A stretch of DNA of 64,000 nucleotides from Hydrangea macrophylla (taxonomy: Eukaryota; Streptophyta; Magnoliopsida; Cornales; Hydrangeaceae). The stretch is taken from contig CM066991.1 of assembly GCA_033977485.1 (NCBI GenBank), positions 58,213,350 to 58,277,349 of the forward strand, given 5' to 3'. The position numbers and the translations under genes are program-made. Every line of letters starts with the position of its first letter. The stretch's first letter is position 1. Under the pieces are notes generated by a model. It did not search any database. It was not told where the DNA came from and was given only the letters and a program-made list of their open reading frames with translations. Positions 1 through 12,285 of the stretch are shown here, piece by piece.

Positions 1-262
1 ACATGGTGAAATTTAACTACTCTAAACAAAGGTTTAATCGTCATAAGCAAGAAAATCATTATTGAAATTTTTTTCAAAACTTGGTAAAATTTCATCACTC
101 TTAAAAACTTGGTGAAATTTCACCACTTTGAACAGTGGTATAATCGTCATAAACAAAAAAAATCATTTACTGAAATTTTTTTCAAAACTTGGTGAAATTT
201 CTTCACTTTTCAAAACTAGGTAAAATTTCACCACTTTGAATATGTGTATAATGGTCATAATC
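1..262. repeat. Tandem repeat with GTGAAATTTCAC palindromes
   Basis: About 2.4 copies of a unit of roughly 107 bp; the landmark taatcgtcat recurs near 35, 141 and (as taatggtcat) 249. Each unit carries ggtgaaatttcacca-type blocks, a perfect 12-bp palindrome flanked by further pairing bases. The array is cut by the window start, so its true extent is unknown. Confidence 0.75.
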
Positions 263-311
263 TAATCTAATCTAATCTAATATATATATATATATATTAT
301 ATATATTATAT
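263..311. repeat. TCTAA and TA microsatellite
   Basis: Four TCTAA-like pentamers pass directly into a TA-rich run. The sequence that follows (agaagcttttgcttccgcca) resembles the block after a second TA run near 1890, which may mark related Helitron-like 5' ends. Confidence 0.7.
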
Positions 312-2336
312 ATACTCCAGAAGCTTTTGCTTCCGCCACGTGGCCACTTCTAATAATTTCATAATATTTATTTATTTATTTATTTTTGCATTACATATTA
401 CATTAAATCACATTAAGTAGTCATTGACTTGGATTTGGAATCACATTAGGAATTTTTGACACATAATTATACTTTTATCCCTCATTTTACAAATTAAAAT
501 GCCAACTTCATCCAAATTTCATAACTAAATTACAACCCCAGCTGATACATACACTTTTACTAGATACTAGTCTATGATTAATTGTAAACCAAATTGGCAT
601 TGATTTTTTTTTTTTCAGTTTTATTATTAATTTTTTTTTATTTGGATCTCTATCACTGATGCTAGCATTGTTTAGGGCTCATATATACTACTAACAAAAT
701 AATAATTTCCAATATTAATTCTTACCAATGTAGTTTATTTTACCTATTAAGAACAGATGAATATTTTTAATTTGTTTTAACTCACTATTCTGCACTCTAG
801 AATTATACACTGTAATATATGTTATATGCATTTAGTTTTTAATTCTTGATTAAGGGTAATAATGAAAAGTAGGCAGAATTTTGCAAATGTTGCCACCAAA
901 TGTATTAGCACATTTAGATGCACTTTAATTTAAAAAATACTCATTCACTAAACAATCACTTATTTTTAAAATGCCCATTAAGAAAAGTCCATCTTGAAAA
1001 GCCCATTCTAGGAATGAACTTTTGTGTGAGAAGCTGCGCCAAACACTACATTAATACTGGTGGAACCACTTCAGTATCCTCCATTTGGGATGCAAATTTT
1101 GGAAGTGACTCATCTTCACATCAATTATATTTAATTTAAAATTTAAAAATGTCAATCTATATGACTTTTTCATACATTTTGACATTTTCAACATTTTTCT
1201 TTTATTACTTTAGGATCTATCTGATAAAACTAAAAAATTAAATGCAAAATTTTAAGTACTAAAAATTTTAAACGATTGAATTTGCAATACTGAAAACAGT
1301 GTTTGAAGTGCTAAAATAAACTGCATTTAGTGATTATTTTCAGTAGAAAATTTTCACTTAGAGTTTTCAGTGAATTTCTCAACCTTTTCAATTAAGTGGT
1401 ACATTATCAAACACACTAAATAGAAATAGTGCTGAAACTTTTCACTTTTAGCACTTATATTGGGCTATCAAACACGCCCTTAGTTTGTTGAATAGTCCCT
1501 TAAATGTCGAGTCAAGTAAAATTTCACTTAATATTTATGTATGCCAAATGAAATTTCACTTAAAATTTTTGTTTGGTGGACCTTTTCCTAATCAAGAGTC
1601 TTAATTGTCCTCACCTCTAATCTTATCATAATATCATTTTCACTAATTTCTTCCCCAAAAAAAGTATTTTGCCACCTCAGTGGATATTTGGCCCTCATAT
1701 TTGAAGACTATTTTATATAAACGATAACTAATTACGTCTACTAATTTTAAATTAGGTATTACCAAACAACCCTTATTATCTTGGTTGAGAAGGAGTATTT
1801 CATTTATTATGAACCTAAAACTAAAAATGTCCACCCTTCATTATCTTAGTTGGAAAGGGGTATCTTATCCCGTCTAATATAATATATATATATATATATA
1901 TATGAAAACAAAAGCTTTTGCCACCTAAGCTCTGATGTGGCACACTTCTCGATCTATTTGTGTGTTACATTTTTCACTAAATAATTTCAAGAAATAACTA
2001 AGCTAATACATCTATTTGAAGGTAACTTATGAATATTTTTTCCGCCAAATTAGCATATTTTTGTTGAATGAGAGATAAATACAGTCAATATATTTTACAT
2101 ATTTTACGCACATGATATAGATTAGATAGCTAATATTTAGGGATGTAGCTGGTAAATTCCTCTACTACCATTATATTTCAAATTTAAATTGTGATTAAAG
2201 GATAAACATTTAAAACTATCCGTATAACAAAAAATTAATTTTACACTATTCTTTTGAAATTTTAAAATTTATTCACAGGATAAACGTATATCTTATTAAT
2301 CGCTTAAATCAAAATTTAAATTGGTCAAATCTGACT
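312..2336. other. AT-rich intergenic DNA, no supported gene
   Basis: Short open frames near 918-1139 and 1643-1834 show no family motif and no plausible start context, so no gene is called. Between about 1201 and 1500 the ends (aggatctatctgata / tatcaaacacgccctta) are loosely inverted, suggesting an eroded hAT-like MITE. No target duplication could be confirmed. Confidence 0.6.
1871..1931 (+). mobile_element. Possible Helitron 5' terminus
   Basis: TCTAATA followed by a long TA run and then gaaaacaaaagcttttgcca with a nearby gatgtggcac block. The arrangement (TC, TA run, CCACRTG-like block) resembles 5' ends of plant non-autonomous Helitrons and matches in style the sequence at 263-350 and 13286-13345. 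The partner 3' end could be the hairpin near 13269, with the Gypsy element inserted between. This is inference. Confidence 0.3.
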
Positions 2337-2341
2337 TAAGG

Positions 2342-4622
2342 TGTAGTATCCTTAAAAAAAAAATAATGATATTAATATCAATAAATAATATAATATCTAT
2401 ATATGCACATCATAAAGGGAAATGGAAGGGTACCATAATAAATTTCTCTATTACTAAAAATCATTAATTTTAAAACAAATGTCACGAACATTTCATACGA
2501 AGATTACTTTTAACTTCCCCTAAAATCTCTCCACCCACAAAGTGAGTAGACCCCTACTAGTCTTATCTTAGACCAATAATATATGAAAAATAAGAATTGT
2601 AGGGGATAAGTGTTGAATTAATTATACACATAGTATATATCCACGTGGAGGTAAAAACAGATAGGTATTAATAGAAGCTTCCACTCCAAGTAGGAGGTGG
2701 CTAACATGGGTAACTTTTAGATTAGATCAAAATCGAGTAAGCTGGAATCTTGAATCGTAAGAGAGAGAATTTGTAAAAACTGTGAACCACATCTTTAGAA
2801 TAACTCCGGATAGAACAAGGTACAATGATGATTAGGGAGATAAGTGAGCAGACCAGTAAACTCCTATAAATACATATATCAACAGTATATAGTAGATCCA
2901 GGATCCAGGGAGAGGAAAAGCAATAGGGGGGGGGGGGGGGGGGGAAACAAGGAAGAAGGAAGAAAAATATATAGCCCTGCTATAACAGATTCTCTCCAGT
3001 AATAGGGGTAAGGTTTTTTTTTTTTTTTTCCAAATCCATATTTGATTCTATATTTACTAAGTTCTTGAAACTGGAAAAAAAAAAAGGATTTGGGTCAAGT
3101 GGGTAGGTAAAATAAATTTGATTTTGTTGAAATTTTAGGCATTTAGAGGTACTCCTAAGATTTATACAGTCATAAGACAGAAATGTTAAAATTTCAGACT
3201 AACAATCACCGGAGACGTTGCTGGAGGCAGTGGAGAATTTCTGTTAGGAATTGGGCAGTCAAAATAGTGTGAATAACTTTATATTCACGAAAAAGGCTTA
3301 CAATTAGATCATTTGGCTTAGTGTGGTTTGGCCATAGTGTTGTCCAAGTAGCTCATGGTATCAAGCCTTGTTGCTAGCGAATGTTTTATATATTTTTATA
3401 TCCAGAAGCTTTTCTAAATGGTATGTAAATATATGTTGGGAAAAATTTGAATGTAAGTGTCTGTTGGTGGTGTGGTTGTGACTCCCAAGTTAGGTGCTCT
3501 GGGTTATGGGTTCAAGTCCAGATTCAAGCAATATTAGTTTATTTTGCTTCCTTTTCTTTGATTTTCTTTTTCAAAAGGAAAAATTTTATTCACTATCCAA
3601 ACCCAATAGGACTCGAACCCTAAACCAATAAATTTAAAAATTTTCCACAAATCCACCCAGCCACATAGTTATTTGTTCAATAATACCTAAGTCGATATAG
3701 CTAGTAGTCTGTCTGCAATACTAAGATTGCTCTTGTTATGTTTCAAAACTATCTATTAGGAACTTTCCTCAGAGTTTTGAAACCCAAATCTAAGAGCTGT
3801 TTGGGATTAAAACCTTTGGGTTAGGCCAAATTTTGAATTTAAGAAATTTAGAAGGTAGAGTTTTATTTTGACCCCACTCTAAATAAACTATGGATTATGA
3901 TAAATTATTCTAAGTTATTATAAATGTTTTATTAATAATTGTCAAAATTAAGGTCGAGGCCTTAAATAATGTGAGACTGAGATAGTCAAGTTGGGATGGC
4001 TAGGGACTGAGATAGTCCTACAGTTAGTGCACTAATATACTACCTATTTCGAGCTGGGCTGGTAGGTAATATACACCTTTCGAGCTGGGCTGGGGTGCTG
4101 TAGCCTTGATGAAATAATCATTATGTGCTTGGGTAATATAATCTCTAAAATTTGTTCTATTTTGACAGGATTGTAAAACTCAGGTATAATTTATACATGC
4201 AGCGGGTATCTACAATATTAATTCTGCAATTTATTTAACTTGTACTGATTTAAATAGATATATATATATATATATATATGTATGTATTAATCTTAACACA
4301 ATGATTTCTTTTCAAAAATAAAATATATCCTTACTGGGCCCACAGCTCATTATTTTTATAAAAAAAAATTACAGGGGCAGGAACAGAAGGTGAGGACTGA
4401 GGAAAATGGCTGCTTAAGGATCAAGACCGTTTACTTTGTTTACTTTCCTTTCTGTTTGTAATAAAAAGCAATGTAATAAGAGAATGTTCTTTAGGGAGCT
4501 GTATTATAAGTATTTTATTCTCAGGATTTGGTGATTTAAAACATTAACACCGTCATAGCTTCATTAGTTTCACTATATACCATAACCATATTGGTAACAG
4601 TAATTAAATTTGGGGCGTGACA
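2342..4622 (+). repeat. 5' LTR of Gypsy chromovirus
   Basis: 2281 bp, TG...CA ends. A TATA box (tataaata, about 2865-2872) marks the likely promoter. A G-run of about 20 at 2927-2944 is shorter and interrupted in the 3' LTR. Near 3975-4095 two short direct repeats lie side by side (gactgagatagtc and cgagctgggctgg). Confidence 0.95.
3465..3619 (+). repeat. Pol III-like A and B boxes inside LTR
   Basis: tggtggtgtgg at 3465-3475 fits the A-box consensus TRGYNNARNGG with one mismatch. ggttcaagtcc at 3509-3519 fits the B-box GGTTCRANNCC perfectly, 33 bases downstream. A second B-box (ggttcgagtcc) lies on the opposite strand at 3609-3619. This looks like a tRNA-derived SINE remnant fixed in the LTR before transposition, since it also occurs at 11142-11296. 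No cloverleaf was folded. Confidence 0.45.
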
Positions 4623-4629
4623 GTGAAAG

Positions 4630-4641
4630 TGGTATCAGAGC
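4630..4641 (+). promoter_or_regulatory. Primer binding site (initiator tRNA-Met type)
   Basis: tggtatcagagc, seven bases after the 5' LTR end, is the usual plant LTR-retrotransposon sequence complementary to the 3' end of initiator tRNA-Met. Confidence 0.9.
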
Positions 4642-4795
4642 AGGGTTTTATTAAAAATTTAGCGGTTAGTTTAGACCCTAGGCTGTATTTCTAAATTAAA
4701 GTTAGGGCTATTTTAGATTATAAGTTAACTCGTAATATTATTTTCTTTAAATTTTCTTATATATATAATCTTGTTATCTTCTCGTATATGTATAG

Positions 4796-5341
4796 ATGCC
4801 AGGTATCGAAGACTACGATGAATGGGGAGGTTTCTACTTGTCACCGGGAGGAACCATCACACCCACTAACCCCACAACCCACGAGGAAACAATAAACAAC
4901 ACTGCGTACGGGTTGTTAATACAAGAGGTGTGGTCCGCGGGGTATGACCGTTCGGTACCTGTTTATACCGAAGAGCAACAAAAACAAGTAGTGACGTATG
5001 TGGGCCAAAACCAAAGGGCCACTTGGCAGCGTTACTTAGACTTAGCAGCTAATCAAGAAACTTATAGGCAGGTTAGGGACTATGTTGAACAAGAGAACAT
5101 GGCCTGAAATCCATTTCCAGAGGGTCAGGTCGAAGCCACTACCGAACATCAACTGTTTCCAGAGCTACCTATACTGGGTGAAGAGGTCCCAATTCCAAAC
5201 CCAGGACCCATAACAACATCAGCAGTCCCAGAGATAGCACCTCTAGAGGATCTGCCGGAAGGGGCCTTTGATCCAGCACCCGAACTATACCTTAGGGAAT
5301 CAGAGGGTTCAACGCATGGTTCTCCAGCAAAGGAACCATAG
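4796..5341 (+). pseudogene. Extra ORF between primer site and gag
   Basis: A frame of about 181 codons starting at ATG 4796 and ending in TAG at 5339-5341, broken once by an in-frame TGA at 5105-5107. It precedes gag by about 270 bases. The N-terminal half is Gly/Tyr/Gln-rich with a predicted helical stretch (YTEEQQKQVV onward); the C-terminal half is Pro/Glu-rich and acidic. No zinc knuckle, protease or transmembrane segment is seen. Ogre-type elements carry an ORF1 in this position, but such a frame is not standard for Tekay/Del elements. Function is not recognised. Uniform coding character on both sides of the TGA suggests one ancestral protein. Confidence 0.6.
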
Positions 5342-5615
5342 TTGTCTTTTAAAAAAAAATGAGTAGTGGTGGAGGGGGGAGATGGTTTTTGAATGTAGAT
5401 AAATAATGTAAGATAAATATATATATATATAAGTAGAGGGTACCCAAATTTTGATTGTATATAGGGTACTAACGGATATTAAGCATGTAATATATTTTTG
5501 TTATCTAATAAAGATATGTGAAATATTCTAGTTATTGTTGTTTCAATTCTATAGTTTTTTTTTTATGAATGTATAAAACTAATTTGTATTTTCTTTTGAA
5601 AAAGGAAAAAAAAAA

Positions 5616-6600
5616 ATGCCAGAATACTCTAGCAGTCAGAATGAAGCATCACCAGGAATTGATGCCATTGGGCTATTAGGTGCATTTGTGAAACAAATGG
5701 AATAGATGAATGCAAAGAAATCCACAAAAACAAATGATCACCTACTTAGTAGATTCCGAGCACTAAAACCTGAAAAGTTTGTTGGAAATGCTGAACCAGG
5801 AATAGCAGAACAATGGATCCGACATTTAGAAGATATCTTTGAAGTACTTGAATGTAATGAAGTAGAAAAAAGAAAATTGGCAGTTTTTCAATTAACCATG
5901 GGAGCCAAGAATTGGTGGAGTTCAGTCAAAAGCACTGTTGGGGAAGAAATTGCTCAAGTAATGACATGGACAACTTTTAAAATAAAATTTTTTGAAAAGT
6001 ATTTTCCAGACACAGAGAGAGAAAAACGAGAAAAGGAATTTATGGATTTGACTCAGGGAAAAATGACTGTCACAAGAATTATCCCGATTTGGACTTCACC
6101 TGATTGATACCCCTGAAAGGCGTGCACGAAAATTTGCTAAAGGGCTGACTTCTTCAATTCGACGAATGGTCATCGCGGACAAACACAAACCTATCAGGAG
6201 GTGGTGGAAGAAGCTCTAGCCTTAGAAGAGGATAATCAAGAATACAAAAAGGAAATAGAAGCGAGAAATCAGAGTAGGGTGGGACAGTCAAGAAACTCGA
6301 ATTGGAGGAATGAACAGATGAACAAAAGACGCAAAACTAATCCACGAATGTTCAACACCCTCTTCCTTTTTCTGCTGGAGCCAACATGAATCGGCCTAGG
6401 AATACGTGTTTTAACTGTGGAGAGGCGAATCATCGAGCAAGTGAATGTACTAAACCACGAGCATCAAATGTGACCTGCTACAACTGTGGAGAAAAAGGAC
6501 ATTACAGTAGGGATTGTCCAAAACCAAGGAAAAATAATTGGAATCGTTCACAGAGTAATAAGCCACCACTACCTCAGAAGCAGAACAATCAGGCAAAAAT
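5616..6600 (+). pseudogene. gag (capsid and nucleocapsid) of the chromovirus, broken
   Basis: The likely start is ATG 5616, right after an A-run. The frame meets TAG at 5703-5705 and then reads a retrotransposon capsid domain from 5706 (AEQWIRHLEDIFEVL, GAKNWWSSVK, KFFEKYFP). It shifts frame near 6075-6110, returns near 6190-6201 and shifts again before 6386. Nucleocapsid follows with two CX2CX4HX4C zinc knuckles at about 6407-6448 and 6476-6517. Gag would normally package the RNA in cytoplasmic particles. With one stop and at least three frame changes this copy is not functional. Confidence 0.85.
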
Positions 6601-7178
6601 TTATGCAATGGTGCCAGAACAGGCTGGACTGGAAGGTACTGTAACTTTTTTTAATAGTTCTGCTAAAGTTTTATTTGATACCGGTGCCACACATTCCTTT
6701 ATTTCAACTAAAAGAGTAAAAGAATTAGGGATAATACCTGATAGATTAAGTATCCCTCTAGCAGTAGCTACACCAACAGGAGTTACCTTAGACCTTCACT
6801 ATATATGTAAGAATTGCATGGTGAGCTTGGAAAATAGAATCATGCCTGCCCAGTTAATTGTATTGACGATGAGTCAATTTGATCTTATTTTGGGGATAGA
6901 TTGGCTCACAACTTTCCATGCTAGTCTCAATTGTTTCCAGAAAACCATCACTTTCTCAATTCCGGGGCGAGAAAAAAATCACATTTTATTGTGACCAGTC
7001 AAGTGATGTTTTTATCTCTGGACTTTTGGCACACGTGGAGGTAGTGAATGAAGAATTATCAATTGCAACCATTCCAGTGGTACGTGAATTTCGAGAAGTA
7101 TTCCAGGACATCCCAAGGTTACCTCCAGCTAGAGAAGTTGATTTTTGCATTGACTTAGCCCCAGGCACTTATCTCTAA
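6601..7178 (+). pseudogene. Aspartic protease region of Gypsy pol
   Basis: The retropepsin active-site motif DTGA sits at 6677-6688, followed by HSFIS and, further on, FDLILGIDWL, the usual flap and second conserved block of Gypsy proteases. The domain is in frame with the zinc knuckles. The reading frame breaks in an A-rich stretch near 6970-6985 and continues in another frame to 7178 as the linker before reverse transcriptase, where a further frame change near 7168-7190 separates it from RT. Confidence 0.85.
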
Positions 7179-7191
7179 AACCCCTTACAGG

Positions 7192-8411
7192 ATGGCTCCA
7201 TTAGAAATGCAGGAATTGAAAAAGCAGATTCAAGAGTTGGAAGAGCGAGGGTTCATAAGGCCTAGCTCATCACCTTGGGGAGCACCAGTATTATTCGTGA
7301 AAAAGAAAGATGGGACATTTCGTTTGTGTATTGATTATAGAGAACTCAACAAAGTGACAATCAAGAACAAATACCCGTTACCGCGAATCGATGATCTATT
7401 TGATCAATTGCAAGGTGCAACGATTTTTTCAAAAATTGATCTAAGGTCAGGATATCATCAGTTACTGGTAAGAAAGGAGGACATCTCTAAAACAGCTTTC
7501 AGAACTCGTTATGGACACTATGAATTTCTTGTAATGCCCTTTGGGTTGACTAACGCCCCAGCTGTTTTTATGGATCTAATGAACAGAGTTTTTCGACCAC
7601 ATTTGGAACAGTTCATTATCGTCTTTATTGATGATATTTTGATTTACTCAAAAACAAGAGAAGAACATGAAGAACATCTGCGGATTACACTTCAGACACT
7701 CAAGGAATACCAGTTATATGCCAAGTTTAGTAAATGTGAATTTTGGTTGGAACGAGTCAAATTCCTGGGCCATGTGATTTCTGAGGAAGGTATATCTGTA
7801 GATCCATCTAAAATTGAAGCTGTGCTGAACTAGAATCAACCTGCAACACCTACTGAAGTTAGAAGTTTCCTTGGATTGGCTAGATACTATAGAAGGTTTG
7901 TTGAGGGATTTTCACGGATAGTATTTCCACTTACTCGATTGACTCGAAAAGATGTAAAGTTTATGTGGAATGAAAAATGTGAGCAATCATTTCAGGAACT
8001 GAAAAACAAGATTGACAACAGCACCCGTCCTTACAATCCCAAAGAGTGGTGGTCACTTTGTCATTTATAGTGACGCTTCATACCAAGGACTTGGATGTGT
8101 TCTGATGCAAGACGACAAAGTAGTTGCTTATGGATCTCGGCAATTAAAACCCCACGAGCTCAATTATCCAACCCATGATCTGGAACTTGCAGCGGTCATA
8201 TTTGCCTTAAAAATCTGGAGGCACTATCTGTACGGAGAAAAATTCGACCTCTTCTCAGATCACAAAAGTTTGAAGTATCTATTTTCACAGAAGGATCTCA
8301 ACATGAGACAGAGAAGGTGGATGGAATTTCTCAAAGATTATGACTTCATCATTCAATATCATCCAGGTAAAGCCAACGTTGTAGCTGATGCTTTAAGCCA
8401 CAAACCTCGAG
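7192..8411 (+). pseudogene. Reverse transcriptase and RNase H of Gypsy pol
   Basis: RT begins near 7192 and shows the palm blocks [30 protein letters not shown] and the catalytic FIDD at 7624-7635. A TAG at 7831-7833 interrupts it, and the same frame resumes with the conserved SFLGLARYYRRF block. A frameshift near 8025 moves into the RNase H domain ([44 protein letters not shown]). Together these would copy the RNA into DNA and remove the RNA strand. Domain order RT-RNase H-integrase is diagnostic of Ty3/Gypsy. Confidence 0.92.
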
Positions 8412-9966
8412 GACTGATTGCATTTTTAATGGCCAAAGAGTGGCGGATGTTGGAAACATTAACAGAACATGAGGTACAATTATCATTTCAAGACGGAGCA
8501 CCGTGTCTTTATAACTTAACAGTTCAGCCTACATTGATAGGAAAAATTTTGGAGGGACAGGTTAAGGATGAAAAGCTGCAGATAAAATTCAAGAAAATAA
8601 TGGAGAAAGAACCCAATACATGGACTATTGGAATTGATGGAGGATTTCAATTTCGAGGAAGACTTTGCGTACCTCACCAACATAGCTTGAAACGAGAAAT
8701 TCTGGAAGAGGCACATCGATCACGATTAACCATACACCCAGGTGGTACAAAAATGTACAAAGACCTTAAAAGAAGTTATTGGTGGGAAGGTATGAAACGG
8801 GATGTAGCAGAATTTGTGTCAAAATGTTTTACCTGTCAACAAATCAAGGCTGAACATCAGAAACCCTCTGGACTATTACAACCTTTACCGGTACCGGAAT
8901 GGAAATGGGAACATATAACAATGGATTTTGTCACAGGGCTACCAAAGACTAGACAAGGTTATGATGCGATATGGGTAATTGTGGATCGCTTAACGAAATC
9001 TACGCATTTTCTTACCTATCGCCTGACAGACTCAGTGGAAAAGATGAGTAGGTTGTACCTTCAGCAAATAATCCGATTAGATGGGATCCCCGTATCCATC
9101 ATATCGGACCGGGATACAAGGTTTACTTCAAATTTTGGTCAGGTCTCCAAAAGGCCCTTGGAACTACAGTAAGTCTGAGTACTGCATTTCACCCGCAAAC
9201 AGATGGGCAAACCGAGCGAGTCAATCAAGTTATGGAGGACATGTTGCGAGCGTGTGTTCTAGAATTTGAAAACACTTGGGAAACTCATTTACCTTTGATT
9301 GAATTTGCCTACAACAACAGCTATCACTCTAGCATTGGTATGACCCCATTTGAAGCTTTATATGGAAGACCGTGTCGGTCTCCTGTCTGTTGGACTGAAG
9401 TAGGTGAAAGTGAACTCCTTGGGCCGGACATGGTCCGTGAAACCACTGAAAAGATTGCAATAGTTAAGGATCGGATAAAAACAGCACAAAGCCGCCAGAA
9501 AAGCTATGCAGATAACCGGAGGAAAGATCTAGAATTTAATATTGGGGAACGAGTGCTGGTAAAAGTATCCCCGATTCGAGGAGTTATGAGATTTGGCAAG
9601 AAAAGAGGAAAACTATCTCCACGATTTATTGGACCTTTTGAAATTTTAGAAAGAATTGGAAAAGTGGCATATCGTCTTGCCCTACCTCCAAAATTAGTGG
9701 GGGTACACAACGTTTTCCATGTGTCAATGCTTAGGAGGTACGTATACGATGAATCACATGTCATTGACTTTGGTGATATCGAACTAAATGACAATGCCAC
9801 TTACAAAGAAGGACCTGTACGAATCCTCGATCGTCAAATGAAGCAACTACGGACAAAAGAAATTGCTTTGGTCAAAGTTCAATGGAACCATCATGACAAA
9901 AACGAAGCTTTCTGGGAATTGGAATCAGAAATACGAGATAAATACCCGCATGTCTTCAATGAATAG
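8412..9966 (+). pseudogene. Integrase and chromodomain-like tail of Gypsy pol
   Basis: The integrase HHCC zinc domain lies at about 8710-8850 (final CFTCQQ). The DDE core follows: first Asp in TMDFVTGLP, second in SDRDTRF, and Glu in the DGQTERVNQ block after a frameshift caused by a one-base loss in a T-run at about 9133-9137. The C-terminal part (VFHVSMLRRY, EGPVRILDRQ, FWELESEIRDKYP) ends at TAG 9964-9966 and matches the degenerate chromodomain tail of Tekay-type chromoviruses, which guides insertion to marked chromatin. Confidence 0.92.
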
Positions 9967-9996
9967 GTACGTTGATTTCGAGGACGAAATCCTCTT

Positions 9997-10010
9997 TAAG
10001 GGAGGTAGAA
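9997..10010 (+). promoter_or_regulatory. Polypurine tract
   Basis: aagggaggtagaa directly precedes the 3' LTR and would prime plus-strand DNA synthesis. Confidence 0.85.
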
Positions 10011-12280
10011 TGTAGTATCCTTAAAATAATAATAATAATAATAAAAAAAAATGATAGTAATATCAATAAATAATATAATATCTATATATGCACATCATAA
10101 AGGGAAATGGAAGGGTACCATAATAAATTTCTCTACTACTAAAAACCATTAATTTTAAAACAAATGTCACGAACATTTCATACGGAGATTACTTTTAACT
10201 TCCCCTTAAATCTCTCGACCCACAAAGTGAGTAGACCCCTACTAGTCTTATCTTAGACCAATAATATATGAAAAATAAGAATTGTAGGGGATAAGTGTTG
10301 AATTAATTGTACACATAGTATATATCCACGTGGAGGTAAAAACAGATAGGTATTAATAGAAGCTTCTACTCCAAGTAGGAGGTGGCTAACATGGGTAACT
10401 TTTAGATTAGATCAAAATCGAGTAAGCTGGAATCTTGAATCGTAAGAGAGAGAATTTGTAAAAACTGTGAACCACATCTTTAGAATAACTCCGGATAGAA
10501 CAAGGTACAATGATGATTAGGGAGATAAGTGAGTAGACCAGTAAACTCCTATAAATACATATATCAACATTATATAGTAGATCCAGGATCCAGGGAGAGG
10601 AAAAGCAAAAGGAGGGGGGGAAACAAGGAAGAAGGAAGAAAAATATATAGCCCTGCTATAACAGATTCTCTCCAGTAATAGGGGTAAGGTTATTTTTTTT
10701 TTCTTCCAAATCCATATTTGATTCTATATTTACTAAGTTCTTGAAACTGGAAAAAAAAAAAGGATTTGGGTCAAGTGGGTAGGTAAAATAAATTTGATTT
10801 TGTTGAAATTTTAGGCATTTAGAGGTACTCCTAAGATTTATACAGTCATAAGACAGAAATGTTAAAATTTCAGACTAACAATCACCGGAGATGTTGCTGG
10901 AGGCGGTGGAGAATTTCTGTTAGGAATTGGGCAGTCCAAATAGTGTGAATAACTTTATATTCACGAAAAAGGCTTACAATTAGATCATTTGGCTTAGTGT
11001 GGTTTGGCCATAGTGTTGTCCAAGTAGCTCATGGTATCAAGCCTTGTTGCTAGCGAATGTTTTTATATATTTTTATATCCAGAAGCTTTTCTAAATGGTA
11101 TGTAAATATATGTTGGGAAAAATTTGAATGTAAGTGTCTGTTGGTGGTGTGGTTGTGACTCCCAAGTTAGGTGCTCTGGGTTATGGGTTCAAGTCCAGAT
11201 TCAAGCAATATTAGTTTATTTTGCTTCCTTTTCTTTGGTTTTCTTTTTCAAAAGGAAAAATTTTATTCACTATCCAAACCCAATAGGACTCGAACCCTAA
11301 ACCAACAAATTTAAAAATTTTCCACAAATCCACCCAGCCACATAGTTATTTGTTCAATAATACCTAAGTCGATATAGCTAGTAGTCTGTCTGCAATACTA
11401 AGATTGCTCTTGTTATGTTTCAAACTATCTATTAGGAACTTCCCTCAGAGTTTTGAAACCCAAATCTAAGAGCTGTTTGGGATTAAAACCTTTGGGTTAG
11501 GCCAAATTTTGAATTTAAGAAATTTAGAAGGTAGAGTTTTATTTTGACCCCACTCTAAATAAACTATGGATTATGATAAATTATTCTAAGTTATTATAAA
11601 TGTTTTATTAATAATTGTCAAAATTAAGGTCGAGGCCTTAAATAATGTGAGACTGAGATAGTCAAGTTGGGATGGCTAGGGACTGAGATAGTCCTACAGT
11701 TAGTGCACTAATATACTACCTATTTTGAGCTGGGCTGGTAGGTAATATACACCTTTCGAGCTGGGCTGGGGTGCTGTAGCCTTGATGAAATAATCATTAT
11801 GTGCTTGGGTAATATAATCTCTAAAATTTGTTCTATTTTGACAGGATTGTAAAACTCAGGTATAATTTATACATGCAGCGGGTATCTACAATATTAATTC
11901 TGCAATTTATTTAACTTGTACTGATTTAAGTATATATATATGTATTAATCTTAACACAATGATTTCTTTTCAAAAATAAAATATATCCTTACTGGGCCCA
12001 CAGCTCATTATTTTTATAAAAAAAAATTACAGGGGCAGGAACAGAAGGTGAGGACTGAGGAAAATGGCTGCTTAAGGATCAAGACCGTTTACTTTGTTTA
12101 CTTTCCTTTCTGTTTGTAATAAAAAGCAATGTAATAAGAGAATGTTCTTTAGGGAGCTGTATTATAAGTATTTTATTCTCAGGATTTGGTGATTTAAAAC
12201 ATTAACACCGTCATAGCTTCATTAGTTTCACTATATACCATAACCATATTGGTAACAGTAATTAAATTTGGGGCGTGACA
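10011..12280 (+). repeat. 3' LTR of Gypsy chromovirus
   Basis: 2270 bp, matching the 5' LTR along its full length with scattered substitutions and different G-, T- and TA-run lengths. TATA box at about 10550-10557. The pol III-like boxes recur at 11142-11152, 11186-11196 and, on the minus strand, 11286-11296. Followed by the second taagg. Confidence 0.95.
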
Positions 12281-12285
12281 TAAGG

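Larger units (their letters stand above)
2342..12280 (+). mobile_element. Ty3/Gypsy chromovirus (Tekay/Del-like), complete but disabled
   Basis: A 9.9-kb element with two long, nearly identical LTRs beginning TGTAGTATCC and ending GGGGCGTGACA, flanked by the perfect 5-bp duplication taagg (2337-2341 and 12281-12285). Order: LTR, primer site, extra frame, gag, protease, reverse transcriptase, RNase H, integrase, C-terminal chromodomain-like region, polypurine tract, LTR. Gypsy order (integrase after RNase H), LTRs above 2 kb and the tail are characteristic of the Tekay/Del lineage. Several frameshifts and stops in the coding region mean this copy cannot make its own proteins. The few LTR differences imply a fairly recent insertion; divergence was not counted. 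Confidence 0.95.

Noticed and set aside
918..1139. 73-codon open frame
   Set aside because: No recognisable motif, AT-rich composition, no promoter or splice context.
3509..3519. True tRNA gene in the LTR
   Set aside because: Only the promoter-like boxes fit; an acceptor stem and anticodon arm were not seen.
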